This document shows positions 9,389 through 17,980 of a stretch of 64,000 nucleotides of DNA, piece after piece (position 1 is the stretch's first letter; every line of letters starts with the position of its first letter). This DNA comes from Gammaproteobacteria bacterium (lineage in GTDB: Bacteria; Pseudomonadota; Gammaproteobacteria; Arenicellales; JAJDZL01): the NCBI GenBank assembly GCA_022823405.1, contig JAJDXD010000108.1, positions 1-64,000 of the forward strand, given 5' to 3'. The notes under the pieces are model-generated. The model was not told where the DNA came from and searched no databases. It was given only the letters and a program-made list of their open reading frames with translations. Both the position numbers and the translations under genes were made by a program.

Positions 9389-11371
9389 ATGAACAATCAA
9401 CAAACTAGTGGTAGTTGGAGATTTGCAGCTATGCAGCCTTCAGCCGTAAATCAAGATCCTTATCAAGGTGAGTTTTTTACTACAGAAGAAATCGATCTTC
9501 CACTTCGTCTGGTTAGAGAGTCAATCCAAAATTCATTGGATGCAATGGCACCCGATAATGATCAAGTTCAAATAAAGTTTGTGCTTAGCGGAGAAGGTCC
9601 TTTCGCATTATCGAGTAATGTTGCCAGCAAATATCACAGTGCTTTGAAGCGACACCTAAATTCAATCAATCTCCCTATATTTGGAGATGATGGCACCAGT
9701 AGCTTACAAGCATCTGAACTACTCAAAGAACCAATGTCGTATCTCATTATTGAAGACTTTGGTACAACAGGATTACAGGGAGAAGTCGAAGCGAACAGCC
9801 AAATGGAAAAAGGCAATGATTTTTGGGGATTGTTTAGAAGTGTTGGCATTACACCTAAAGACGATGACTCTGGCGGTTCTTGGGGCTTGGGTAAGTGGGT
9901 ATTTCCAGACGCGTCGATGATAAATTGTTTTTTTGGAATCACTTGTAGAAGGGAAGATGATGAAGTAAACAAATTGATGGGGATGACATTTCTTCAAACA
10001 CATCAAATTGAAAGCAAGAAGTTTCCGCCATATGGTTGGTATGCCAAATTCAGTTCTGACCCGGATGAATGTTGGTTACCGATGCCTATTGAATCAGATG
10101 ACGAAATTCTACAATTTTGTGAAGATTTCGAAATCAGTGACAGGATTTGTGAACCAGGTTTGTCAATTGTTGTTCCATACCCAAACAAAGAATTACAACT
10201 ATCGAAAATTGAGCATGCGGTAATTTCTCAGTACTTCCTACCCATTGTCAACGGTCGTCTACATGTCCAAATCTACGACAAAAATTCAAGAGAACAGAGA
10301 GAGATCAATGCTGATTCTATTTCCAAATTGATAAGCAATTTACCAAGCACAGAAACTGACGAAGATGGTCCATACGACACAAATCAAGAACTAATGTTGG
10401 CTGTTGAACTTGCACAATTTGCTCGACAATGTTTAAAACGTAACGATTTTATCGAGATTGACTCTGGTAACGCAGACCCCAGAAAGCTGGTTTTTAAAGA
10501 CTTAGAATCGCTGCAGGCAAAGTATGAAAATGGTATGAAATTGGCATTCAAAGTGGGTATTAATGTAAGGCATAGAATTAATGGTAATTCGGTCAATGAG
10601 TTTTATGTGTTTCTTAAAAAAAATCTTGAATTAAAACAAGGAATTCATTACTACGTTAGAGAAAATCTTCGAATTCCAGGCGTTCGACCTACCAGCAATC
10701 ATCAGGTAGAATCGCTTGTATTAATCGATGGGTCAACAGAACTAGGGCATATGCTGCGTGATGCTGAAGGACCGTCCCACGAAAAATGGAATAAATCATC
10801 TTCAAGACTAAAAGAAAACTGGATTGTTGGAAAGCGAGTTGACTTTGTCAGAGACATAATTGACCACCTTCTGAGGAATCTTCAACCTAGAACTGACAAA
10901 TTAAATTTTGGAACTTTAGCACATATCTTCCCGCGAACTGCATCGATCAATCCTTCACCAAGTCCAAAGCCTGACACTCCACCTGATACCCCCACTCCTC
11001 CCGATGTTCCTATTCCGCCAATACCTTCTAATCCAATACATTTCAATATTTCTCGATCAGGAAGTGAGCTGTTTGTAAAGAATACAAACAATCCCGTTGA
11101 GGAAAGAACCGAATGGAAACTCCAATTTGCATACGGACTGGCATATGAGAGATCAGGCGACCCATTCAGCATTTACGCAAATGCTTATAAAAATGGTTAT
11201 CCCGACTTCTCGCTTGATGACGGTAGCATTCAAATCGTCTCGAATTTTGGGTGTGTGATCAAAAATAGCTTCCGCAACGAAATTCACTTTACTGTCACTA
11301 AGGAGAGCTTCGAAATTAGATTAAGTGGTTTCGACAACCGAGATCTGACTACCCGAATCGATTCAAATTAA
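9389..11371 (+). CDS. Large GHKL-type ATPase, first gene of an uncharacterised defence-like cassette
   Basis: About 660 residues from the ATG at 9389 (a GTG four codons earlier is also open). The N-terminal part has the Bergerat ATP-binding fold. The N-box is RESIQNSLDA (E44, N48), the G1 box is IEDFGTTGLQG (D123) and the G2 box is GGSWGLGKW around 163-170, followed by VFPDAS. The middle third is unassigned. A proline-rich linker (repeated PPD/PTPP) near residues 530-555 leads to a C-terminal, probably beta-rich domain. This is the Hsp90/MutL/histidine-kinase ATPase superfamily, but no kinase or MutL domain is visible. Two companion genes follow, then a restriction-modification pair. I infer a role in defence from context; the function is not known to me. 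Confidence 0.75.
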   Translation: MNNQQTSGSWRFAAMQPSAVNQDPYQGEFFTTEEIDLPLRLVRESIQNSLDAMAPDNDQVQIKFVLSGEGPFALSSNVASKYHSALKRHLNSINLPIFGDDGTSSLQASELLKEPMSYLIIEDFGTTGLQGEVEANSQMEKGNDFWGLFRSVGITPKDDDSGGSWGLGKWVFPDASMINCFFGITCRREDDEVNKLMGMTFLQTHQIESKKFPPYGWYAKFSSDPDECWLPMPIESDDEILQFCEDFEISDRICEPGLSIVVPYPNKELQLSKIEHAVISQYFLPIVNGRLHVQIYDKNSREQREINADSISKLISNLPSTETDEDGPYDTNQELMLAVELAQFARQCLKRNDFIEIDSGNADPRKLVFKDLESLQAKYENGMKLAFKVGINVRHRINGNSVNEFYVFLKKNLELKQGIHYYVRENLRIPGVRPTSNHQVESLVLIDGSTELGHMLRDAEGPSHEKWNKSSSRLKENWIVGKRVDFVRDIIDHLLRNLQPRTDKLNFGTLAHIFPRTASINPSPSPKPDTPPDTPTPPDVPIPPIPSNPIHFNISRSGSELFVKNTNNPVEERTEWKLQFAYGLAYERSGDPFSIYANAYKNGYPDFSLDDGSIQIVSNFGCVIKNSFRNEIHFTVTKESFEIRLSGFDNRDLTTRIDSN

Positions 11372-11389
11372 ACATTTTTGGGAGACCTT

Positions 11390-12172
11390 ATGCTACGGCA
11401 TCTCAACGCGACTAATCGCAAAACAATTTCACCTCAAAACTACTCGCTGACTCTACATAAAACTGTTGAGACTGCTTCACCACATTTTAATTTGACGCTA
11501 AATTTAGGCAAATATAACTTCCCAGATTCAGCAAATATATGTGTAGAAGCTTGGCGCGGTAATGTTTGTCAACGATGGAACGTTGGAACTGTCGGTTTTA
11601 TCGATCTAGGAGACGATGCCTCTAGAAGACTTAAAGAACTTCCAATATCTGCCCGATTTCGAATTACTGTCATATCAAATGAAACTCATGGGTTAATTTT
11701 GGGAGAAACGAAGCCAGTTACTCGTAGCTTTCAACCATCAACACATCAATCATTTCTGCCAGTTCAATTCGTAGACAACATGAACGAAATTTGGCGGGTA
11801 GATCATGGTAACTCTGACGATGTTCCTGTGCTACAACTAAATCGTAGATTAAGAAATGTTGAGGATCAGATCGGTAAACCGACTAGTTTTTTGTGTTTAA
11901 CCATTCTCCCGGCAGTGTTAAGGACGGTTCTTACTCGTTTTCTACTTATCGAGAATAACAGTTTGACCGAATCAGAGCCAGAGCAAGCAATGTATCAATG
12001 GCTTAATTTTTCTAATGAACTTGTACCGTACGATAACCTTCTGGATGAATTAGAAAATGAGAGTGACATCGAACAACGGCACAAAGAGTTATCCAGTTGG
12101 ATCGAATCTGTCGTAGAGCATTTTGCGGAAACTCGATTAAAACTAAAAGATCACGTATCTAGCGTCACTTGA
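11390..12172 (+). CDS. Uncharacterised second gene of the GHKL cassette
   Basis: About 260 residues. The start at ATG 11390 is decided by the Shine-Dalgarno GGGAG at 11380-11384; an in-frame TTG at 11378 lies upstream of that site. The N-terminal 130 residues look like a beta-sandwich (alternating hydrophobic strands, for example FRITVISNETHGLILGE). The second half is helical and contains the phrase SFLPVQFVDNMNEIWRVD and then FLCLTILPAVLRTVLTRFL. From memory, proteins of this shape recur directly after GHKL ATPases like the one here, but I cannot name a family. Only 18 bases separate it from the ATPase gene, so cotranscription is likely. Confidence 0.7.
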   Translation: MLRHLNATNRKTISPQNYSLTLHKTVETASPHFNLTLNLGKYNFPDSANICVEAWRGNVCQRWNVGTVGFIDLGDDASRRLKELPISARFRITVISNETHGLILGETKPVTRSFQPSTHQSFLPVQFVDNMNEIWRVDHGNSDDVPVLQLNRRLRNVEDQIGKPTSFLCLTILPAVLRTVLTRFLLIENNSLTESEPEQAMYQWLNFSNELVPYDNLLDELENESDIEQRHKELSSWIESVVEHFAETRLKLKDHVSSVT

Positions 12173-12224
12173 ACAGTCATCTGAATTTCAACTACCGACA
12201 CCGCAACACAAAAAATCAACAGAA

Positions 12225-12947
12225 ATGGAAAATGTTCGACAACTTACTCTACACGGGATAAGTGAAGCTAAAAATATTATCGCTCAAACAGAAAATTCGA
12301 CTCGTTTTTCAAAAGCAGAAGCTTATCAATTTCTATTTTCTGACGGATACTCCCAACCAATCGAACATAATATTTTCATTGAAAAAAGAGAATTTAGAAG
12401 CAGAAAAAACGTTGTAGAGTATTTCCGCCCGATTTTTGATCCGTTTACTGAATTTCTTGCTGAAAGAGGAGAAATTTGGTCTTGGTTAGGCATGTATTAC
12501 CTGTTGAACAATTGTGTCGATTTAAGTAATCGAAAAGGTAAAAAGTTTCCTGCGGAAATTTTTGTATTTGGGGACGTTAGTACGCAAACTTATCGACGTC
12601 GCTATAAACATTGCCTTTGGGGTACATGGCGTCTTGGTAAACAGCACGGTGACTCGCTGCCATTTATATTGGGTAGAAGTCCTCTGGTTTGGAGCGATTT
12701 GGAAGACCGCGCTTTTAGCAAAGCTAGGGTATTCAATTCTATTGGTGTAATTCAGCTCATGGAACACCTGTATACGCGTAATGGTAAACTTGTGAAAAAC
12801 TATTCTAAAAATCGTGGCGGTCTCAGACATCTCCTTATCGTTCTAGATCAACTAGCACTCACGTACGACGTGTATGGGATGAAGATGGCGCAAATACTCT
12901 CCATCTTGCCACCGGAATTCGAAGAATGGGCAACTAGAACCAAATAA
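12225..12947 (+). CDS. Uncharacterised third gene of the GHKL cassette
   Basis: 240 residues, starting at an ATG with no clear ribosome-binding site, 52 bases after the previous gene. Notable stretches are EIWSWLGMYYLLN, RRRYKHCLWGTWRL and a C-terminal QLALTYDVYGM followed by ILSILPPEFEEW. I recall short proteins with this ending (LTYD-Y-M ... LLP-EF) next to restriction or GHKL genes, but no biochemical function. No signal peptide or membrane segment is visible. Composition is A+T-rich like its neighbours. A 188-base gap follows before the methyltransferase, so the cassette and the restriction-modification pair may have separate promoters. Confidence 0.68.
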   Translation: MENVRQLTLHGISEAKNIIAQTENSTRFSKAEAYQFLFSDGYSQPIEHNIFIEKREFRSRKNVVEYFRPIFDPFTEFLAERGEIWSWLGMYYLLNNCVDLSNRKGKKFPAEIFVFGDVSTQTYRRRYKHCLWGTWRLGKQHGDSLPFILGRSPLVWSDLEDRAFSKARVFNSIGVIQLMEHLYTRNGKLVKNYSKNRGGLRHLLIVLDQLALTYDVYGMKMAQILSILPPEFEEWATRTK

Positions 12948-13135
12948 CGAATTCAAAACATGCAATTTACGACTTGGAACTTACATTCAATTTAACTATG
13001 TTAGTTTCAAGTATTGCAATCGATATCTAATTGAAATCACGAAATGTTTCAGAATTTGTTCCAGAGAAAAGATAGATCAGATGTTGTTTTTGGACAGGGA
13101 CAGAATAGATCGAAATGTGAAGTGCTTATTGCAGA

Positions 13136-14431
13136 ATGACTAAACGGGAACAAGATTGGTCATCAGACATAAAAATGATCTTCAATGAAGTTGAATTGGA
13201 CGAGTCTTGGTCATTTGCAGACAAGACAAGGAAAGATACTGCGTATGTCACGCATGGATTCCACAGATATCCAGCTAAATTTATCCCCCAACTGGCCAAT
13301 CGTCTCATTTGCAAATATTCGCGGACCGAAGATTTGGTAGTAGATCCGTTTTGCGGTTGTGGCACTACCAGCGTAGAGTCGAAAATCAATGGAAGGCGAT
13401 CTATTGGTGTAGACATCAATCCTGTGGCTACGATGATATCCAAGGCAAAGATAACAGCGATTGAGCCTAGTCGATTAGCTACAAATGTTGTAGGACTTCA
13501 AAACAAACTGCAATCGTACAAAGTGGAGTTAGTAAAGCAATACCCGCAGCACTCTCGAATTGACTATTGGTTTTATGAGGATCAGAAGATGAAGCTTGCC
13601 TATTTGCTTCAACTGATCAATGAGACTCCAGATACCGATATAAGAAACTTTTATCTTTGCGGTTTTTCAAACATACTGAAGAATTGTTCAATCTGGTTGC
13701 AGAAAAGCAGTAAGCCAACGAGGGATTTTCGTAAGAATGTTTCTGACCCGTTCATTGCATTTAACCGGCACCTAAAGGTTATGATGCGAGGCAACAATTC
13801 ATTTTTTAGGCATCTTCAAAAAGATGACCGCTTCGACATTCAAAGCGATATTCATATCTCCGATGCTCGCTGCCTCCCACTCGAATCTGAATCAACTATG
13901 CTGATAGTTACTTCGCCGCCATACGTAACTTCCTACGAGTACGCAGATTTACACCAACTCACAGCATTCTGGTTCGATTACACTGATTCCCTGCCATCTT
14001 TCAGAAAGAAATTTATTGGAACGGCTCACCACGAATCAAAACAACTGAATTTGAACAGTCAGGTTGCTGAGAAAATAGTTAGTCAATTGAAAGCGAACAG
14101 CCGCAAGATTGCCATTGAAGTGCAGACTTATTTTGGAGAGATGTATCAGGTATTTCATGAAATGAAACGTATTTTGAGGGGGGGGGGTAAAGCTTGTGTA
14201 GTCATTGGCAATACGGGATTGAAAGGTGTGGAAATCTTGAATGCCGAGGTATTTGCAGAACAGTTTTTGCATTTGGGATTTACTGTGGAGAGCATAATCA
14301 AGCGAGAAATTCCATCCAAAATTTTGCCTTCGATTCGAGACCCGAATACCGGCAAATTCGCAAAATCCTCATGCAACGCCAAAGTTCTGGCATATCCAAC
14401 AGAGTTCATTCTGGTTATGAGGAAATCATGA
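13136..14431 (+). CDS. TSPPY-type DNA methyltransferase (N4-cytosine or N6-adenine)
   Basis: 431 residues. Motifs in order: FHRYPAKF at 42-49, the SAM-binding motif DPFCGCGTT at 70-78 followed by GVDINPVA, and the catalytic motif TSPPY at 259-263 followed by VTSYEYADLHQLTAFWF. This arrangement is found in type II modification enzymes that methylate an exocyclic amine; the base cannot be decided by eye. A run of ten G (14178-14187) encodes R348-G349-G350-G351. Gain or loss of one G would cause a stop within four codons and remove the last 80 or so residues. The stop overlaps the start of the endonuclease gene (ATGA). It most likely protects the host against that enzyme. Confidence 0.88.
   Translation: MTKREQDWSSDIKMIFNEVELDESWSFADKTRKDTAYVTHGFHRYPAKFIPQLANRLICKYSRTEDLVVDPFCGCGTTSVESKINGRRSIGVDINPVATMISKAKITAIEPSRLATNVVGLQNKLQSYKVELVKQYPQHSRIDYWFYEDQKMKLAYLLQLINETPDTDIRNFYLCGFSNILKNCSIWLQKSSKPTRDFRKNVSDPFIAFNRHLKVMMRGNNSFFRHLQKDDRFDIQSDIHISDARCLPLESESTMLIVTSPPYVTSYEYADLHQLTAFWFDYTDSLPSFRKKFIGTAHHESKQLNLNSQVAEKIVSQLKANSRKIAIEVQTYFGEMYQVFHEMKRILRGGGKACVVIGNTGLKGVEILNAEVFAEQFLHLGFTVESIIKREIPSKILPSIRDPNTGKFAKSSCNAKVLAYPTEFILVMRKS
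14178..14187 (+). repeat. G10 homopolymer tract inside the methyltransferase gene
   Basis: Ten consecutive G in an otherwise A+T-rich gene. In the window the reading frame is intact (AGG GGG GGG GGT). With eleven G the next codon would be TAA (14188-14190). With nine G the frame reaches TAG at 14199-14201. Such tracts are the classical slipped-strand substrates of phase-variable genes. A homopolymer sequencing error cannot be excluded. Confidence 0.9.
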
Positions 14432-15138
14432 ACTTTAAATCCGTGGCAATTGCTTATGACCAAGCTAGGGAAAAATACGGGTTAAGTGCTTACCGACACA
14501 TTTCTAAGGTTTTAGAATCACTAAAAGAAACCCACAAACAAGATTTCAAAGGGAATGACCATGAGCAATCATGGAGATCATTTAAAGGTAAAAATCTGGA
14601 AAAACTCATCGAACATGTTCTCAAGACAGAGTTGGAAAAAATAGGATTGGCAATTGAAAACGGAAGTTCATTGGAAAGGCGCAGTGAGGCAAACTTATCT
14701 GTATTGAGTGCTAAACTAAAGAGGCAGTTACTGGTGGACTATGGAGAATACGGTTACCATTTTCCGGATTCTGACCTTATTATCTACAACCCCGAGACTT
14801 GCAAAGTTATAGCTTCTGTATCTGTAAAGACCACACTTCGGGAACGTGTGGCCCAAACTGGATACTGGAATTTGAAACTAAAGAGTCAACCAACAACGAA
14901 AGTGATCAAAGTTATTTTCATCAGTCCTGATGAAGACAACACTCTCGCTCAGCGTAAACCGGCAAAAAAAGGAAGAGCAATTGTCGAGGTTGATACGGAT
15001 GGAACTTACGTAATGAGTCAAACAACGATAGAAGAAAGTGATAAGGTCAAGATGTTTGACAAGCTGATAGAAGACTTAGCTGTTTGGAGAGATCAAGACA
15101 TAGCGACTTCAAATTCAGTTGATGCAAGGCGATCATGA
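14428..15138 (+). CDS. Type II restriction endonuclease, PD-(D/E)XK-like
   Basis: 236 residues from the ATG at 14428, which overlaps the methyltransferase stop by four bases. The core reads FPDSDLIIY (PD at 113-114, D116) and, 16 residues on, SVSVKTTLRERVAQT (K134, E139). The order PD-x-D ... S-x-K with a following TLRER is seen in several type II enzymes; SxK instead of (D/E)xK recalls the CCGG group (BsaWI, Cfr10I, Ecl18kI). I lean towards a BsaWI-like enzyme but cannot prove specificity. The N-terminal motif SWRSFKGKNLEKLIEHVL also fits restriction enzymes. A longer reading from a TTG at 14194 in the same frame exists but lies inside the methyltransferase and has no support. Confidence 0.8.
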   Translation: MNFKSVAIAYDQAREKYGLSAYRHISKVLESLKETHKQDFKGNDHEQSWRSFKGKNLEKLIEHVLKTELEKIGLAIENGSSLERRSEANLSVLSAKLKRQLLVDYGEYGYHFPDSDLIIYNPETCKVIASVSVKTTLRERVAQTGYWNLKLKSQPTTKVIKVIFISPDEDNTLAQRKPAKKGRAIVEVDTDGTYVMSQTTIEESDKVKMFDKLIEDLAVWRDQDIATSNSVDARRS

Positions 15139-15521
15139 TCAAAAGAATCGAAACCATCGGTCGATTTCAAACACCGACCCTGCCAACAACCTCTATACAT
15201 ACTTCGACAAATTTTGGAGCTCAAAATTGTTTATTGCTGAAGCGTATGATTCTTCAACTATAGCTTCAGGAGCAAACGAGTAGGCAAATCTACACCTTCT
15301 CAACGTCGTTCACTGTCTGAATGAAGAATACGGAGGTGGTGAGTGGTGTTCGGCTATAACACCAATCCGATTCATCTCTACCGCCTATTACAAACTTCAA
15401 GACAAATTGGATTATTTCTAATCTAAAGGGTGCGATACCGAATGTCATTTGAAACCTAGAAACATAAATCCCTTTTTATATTTAAGTTAGAGTCAAATAT
15501 TTTGATAGATGGAACCGAAAT
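15139..15521. other. Intergenic region at right edge of the island
   Basis: 383 bases after the endonuclease gene. A small inverted repeat GGTGTT/AACACC with a 7-base loop occurs near 15343-15361, without a T run. About 45 codons are open in one frame (containing NEEYGGGEWCSAI) without a start; this might be a gene remnant. No direct repeat matching the tRNA end or the left edge was seen. The aminotransferase promoter should lie in the A+T-rich stretch near 15470-15510. Confidence 0.35.
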
Positions 15522-16694
15522 ATGAAGTTTGCCAGCCTCACTGACCGCGTTGACGGGCCTGGCTCAGATGCCTGGGAAATTCACTACGCAGCAGCAAATC
15601 GCCAATTGAATGGCGAAAACGTGATTATTCTCTCAATCGGACAGGAAATGCTTGAATCCACACCCGCGGCTGTGCTTGAAGCCGCAGTTGACAGTCTGAA
15701 CAACGGACGGCATCACTATAGTGAAATCGGCGGTGAACTACACCTGCGCGAATCAGTCGCTGCTCGTTATACAAAACTTTGGGGCAAACCTGTCTCACCA
15801 TCCAACGTTTCCATCATGTCAGGTGCTCAGAACGCTTTATTTGCAACATCACTGTGCCTCCTGGAAAAAGGTGATGAAGCGATTCTGATCGAACCCTATT
15901 ACGCAACTTATCCAGCCACACTTTCAATTGGCGGAGCTGCAATTACAGCAGTACCAACACTTCCGGAAAATGATTTCTTACCATTAATTGATGATATTTC
16001 CAGCCGAATTACGGATAAAACCCGTGCAATTCTAATTAATTCGCCACAAAACCCGTCAGGCATGGTTTATCCAGATATGCTCATTGTCGATCTCGTCAAT
16101 TTATGTAAGGACAAAGGCATATGGCTGATTTCCGATGAAGTTTACGCTTTTTTCCCCGAACCCGGCACTTTTCGTTCGCCTGCATCGCTGCCTGACGCAT
16201 TCGAGCATTGCGTAACCGTCTCCAGCGTCTCTAAATCTCACCGTATGACAGGCTGGCGCGTGGGTTGGGTTATTGCCAGTGAGCCACTGATCGAAAAACT
16301 GTTTAGTCTGTCGCTCTGCATGAGTTATGGACTGCCCCCTTTTACCCAGGATGCCGCAAGTAAAGCGCTCGCGCTCTCAGAGGATATTGAAGGGACAATT
16401 CGAAATGAAATCAACCGCAAACGAAACTGGGTCATTTCCAAATTAAGTGAAATTTCAGGGGTGATGATACGCGGATCAAAAGTCGGTATGTTTGTTACAT
16501 TCGATGTTAGAGGCCTGGGAATTGATGGAAACGATTTTGCCTGGCGGCTGCTCAATGAATACGATGTCGCACTACTACCTTGCACAGCATTTGGACCGAG
16601 TGGGGAAGGCATACTTAGAATGAATATTGGCGAGTCGGACCAAAACCTGCGGTTGGCGTGCGAACGGATTTACAATCTGATTTCGAAACTCTAG
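15522..16694 (+). CDS. PLP-dependent class I/II aminotransferase
   Basis: 390 residues of fold-type I aminotransferase (AspC/AAT-I superfamily). The cofactor signatures are ILINSPQNPSGMVY (substrate carboxylate/PLP loop), ISDEVYAFF (Asp binding the PLP nitrogen), and SVSKSHRMTGWRVGW, where the Lys is the Schiff-base residue. An N-terminal SLTDRVDGPGSDAWEIHYAAANRQ and ILSIGQEMLES match the branch of aspartate or arginine:pyruvate type aminotransferases. The amino-group donor cannot be decided. It is followed after 83 bases by the acyl-CoA dehydrogenase pair; a functional link is not evident. Confidence 0.85.
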   Translation: MKFASLTDRVDGPGSDAWEIHYAAANRQLNGENVIILSIGQEMLESTPAAVLEAAVDSLNNGRHHYSEIGGELHLRESVAARYTKLWGKPVSPSNVSIMSGAQNALFATSLCLLEKGDEAILIEPYYATYPATLSIGGAAITAVPTLPENDFLPLIDDISSRITDKTRAILINSPQNPSGMVYPDMLIVDLVNLCKDKGIWLISDEVYAFFPEPGTFRSPASLPDAFEHCVTVSSVSKSHRMTGWRVGWVIASEPLIEKLFSLSLCMSYGLPPFTQDAASKALALSEDIEGTIRNEINRKRNWVISKLSEISGVMIRGSKVGMFVTFDVRGLGIDGNDFAWRLLNEYDVALLPCTAFGPSGEGILRMNIGESDQNLRLACERIYNLISKL

Positions 16695-16777
16695 GGTGCA
16701 TAAACCAACCATATCGCTGATATAAAATTGAAGGAACCCAACAGAAATTTCCAAGTAGAACAAGTCAAAAAGATTGA

Positions 16778-17980
16778 ATGTTAAGCACCCCTCAGTTCAG
16801 CCCAGAACTTGAAGAATTTCGACTGACTGTTCGGCAGTTCATCCAGCAAAACCTGCCCGATGATATTCGTCAAATGGTTGCCTGCGAACGTATGGACCTT
16901 CCACGAGAGGCTCAAGTACGCTGGCATCAAATTTTGCGCGGTCAGGGTGGATGGTGCTGTCCTTCGTGGCCAGAGCACTACGGTGGTCCGGGTTGGAGCG
17001 ATGAGCAGCAATATATTTTTGAACAGGAACTGTCTTTGAATGATGCACCGCGTTTGATGATCTATGGTGTCGGCATGCTAGGACCAACGCTCTTCAAGTA
17101 TGGCACCAAGGAACAGAAAAAACGCATTTTACCGGACATTCTTGAAGGAAACATTTTTTGGTGTCAGGGTTTTTCGGAACCTGATTCTGGTTCTGATCTC
17201 GCCTCATTGCAGTGCCGAATGACAGAAGACGGCGACAAGTATTTGATCAATGGTTCAAAAATTTGGACCAGTGATGCGCATCTCGCTGATTGGATTTTCG
17301 GACTGTTTCGCTCGGGCGGCGGTGAACGCAAACAACAAGGCATTTCGTTCCTGATGATTGATCTTTCTTCACCCGGGGTAACGATTCGACCGCTCAAGAT
17401 ATTTGAAGATACCCACGAGGTAAATCAGGTGTTCTTCGATCAGGTGCGAGTTCCCAAAGAGAACGTTGTTGGCGTGGCCGGACAAGGCTGGGAAATCGGC
17501 AAGTATCTATTGAGCCTGGAACGCTTCGGTACAGCAGAGGTATCTCGAACCAAAGCCAGCATGAAGCGGCTCACACGGCTGGCGTACGCACCCGTTGCAG
17601 GTGGAATGCGGTTGATCGACAACGTAGATTTTGCCGAGCGCTACTGCAAAATTGAACGTTCCCTGCATGCACTGGAAATGACTGAAAGGCGCTTGCTGCT
17701 TGGTGACCAGCGGGCTGAATCGGTGGACACCGGTGCTTCACTGCTAAAAATTCGCGGCACTGAAATTCAGTCGGATGTCTTTCGCCTGACAGCAGAAGCC
17801 AGTGCCCACTTCGCAGCAATTGACATCGCTCGGAGCTTTACCGAACTTCAAGCTGACAACCCCTACCAGGTTGGAGATGCCACGAGGAATTACTTCAACT
17901 ATCGAAAGACTCCCATTTATTCAGGTTCAAACGAAATTCAGCGCAACATTATTGCCAAAGCCGAACTTGGGCTGTCGTAA
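16778..17980 (+). CDS. Acyl-CoA dehydrogenase, large-subunit type
   Basis: 400 residues of flavin-dependent acyl-CoA dehydrogenase. Visible: CCPSWPEHYGGPGWSDEQQYIFEQEL, the FAD-binding FSEPDSGSDLASLQC, INGSKIWTSDAH, and the C-terminal YSGSNEIQRNIIAKAELGLS. The pattern, with a partner gene directly after, is typical of the pimeloyl-CoA dehydrogenase-like large/small subunit pairs, which oxidise dicarboxylyl- or other unusual acyl-CoAs. Substrate is inferred only from that resemblance. Its TAA overlaps the ATG of the partner by one base, so the two are surely cotranslated. Confidence 0.87.
   Translation: MLSTPQFSPELEEFRLTVRQFIQQNLPDDIRQMVACERMDLPREAQVRWHQILRGQGGWCCPSWPEHYGGPGWSDEQQYIFEQELSLNDAPRLMIYGVGMLGPTLFKYGTKEQKKRILPDILEGNIFWCQGFSEPDSGSDLASLQCRMTEDGDKYLINGSKIWTSDAHLADWIFGLFRSGGGERKQQGISFLMIDLSSPGVTIRPLKIFEDTHEVNQVFFDQVRVPKENVVGVAGQGWEIGKYLLSLERFGTAEVSRTKASMKRLTRLAYAPVAGGMRLIDNVDFAERYCKIERSLHALEMTERRLLLGDQRAESVDTGASLLKIRGTEIQSDVFRLTAEASAHFAAIDIARSFTELQADNPYQVGDATRNYFNYRKTPIYSGSNEIQRNIIAKAELGLS

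Noticed and set aside
9156-9392. A 78-codon reading ending with an ATGA overlap at the GHKL start
   Set aside because: Starts at TTG without a ribosome-binding site, has no recognisable motif, and overlaps a different protein-like frame; coupling cannot be supported.
14188-14428. In-frame fusion of methyltransferase and endonuclease after tract slippage
   Set aside because: The endonuclease frame is open from 14191 on, but with one extra G the next codon is TAA (14188-14190), so no fusion protein can form.
7487-15521. tRNA-Met as the integration site of the A+T-rich island
   Set aside because: The island starts 1.9 kb away beyond an intact transporter gene, no integrase is present, and no repeat of the tRNA end was found at the far edge.
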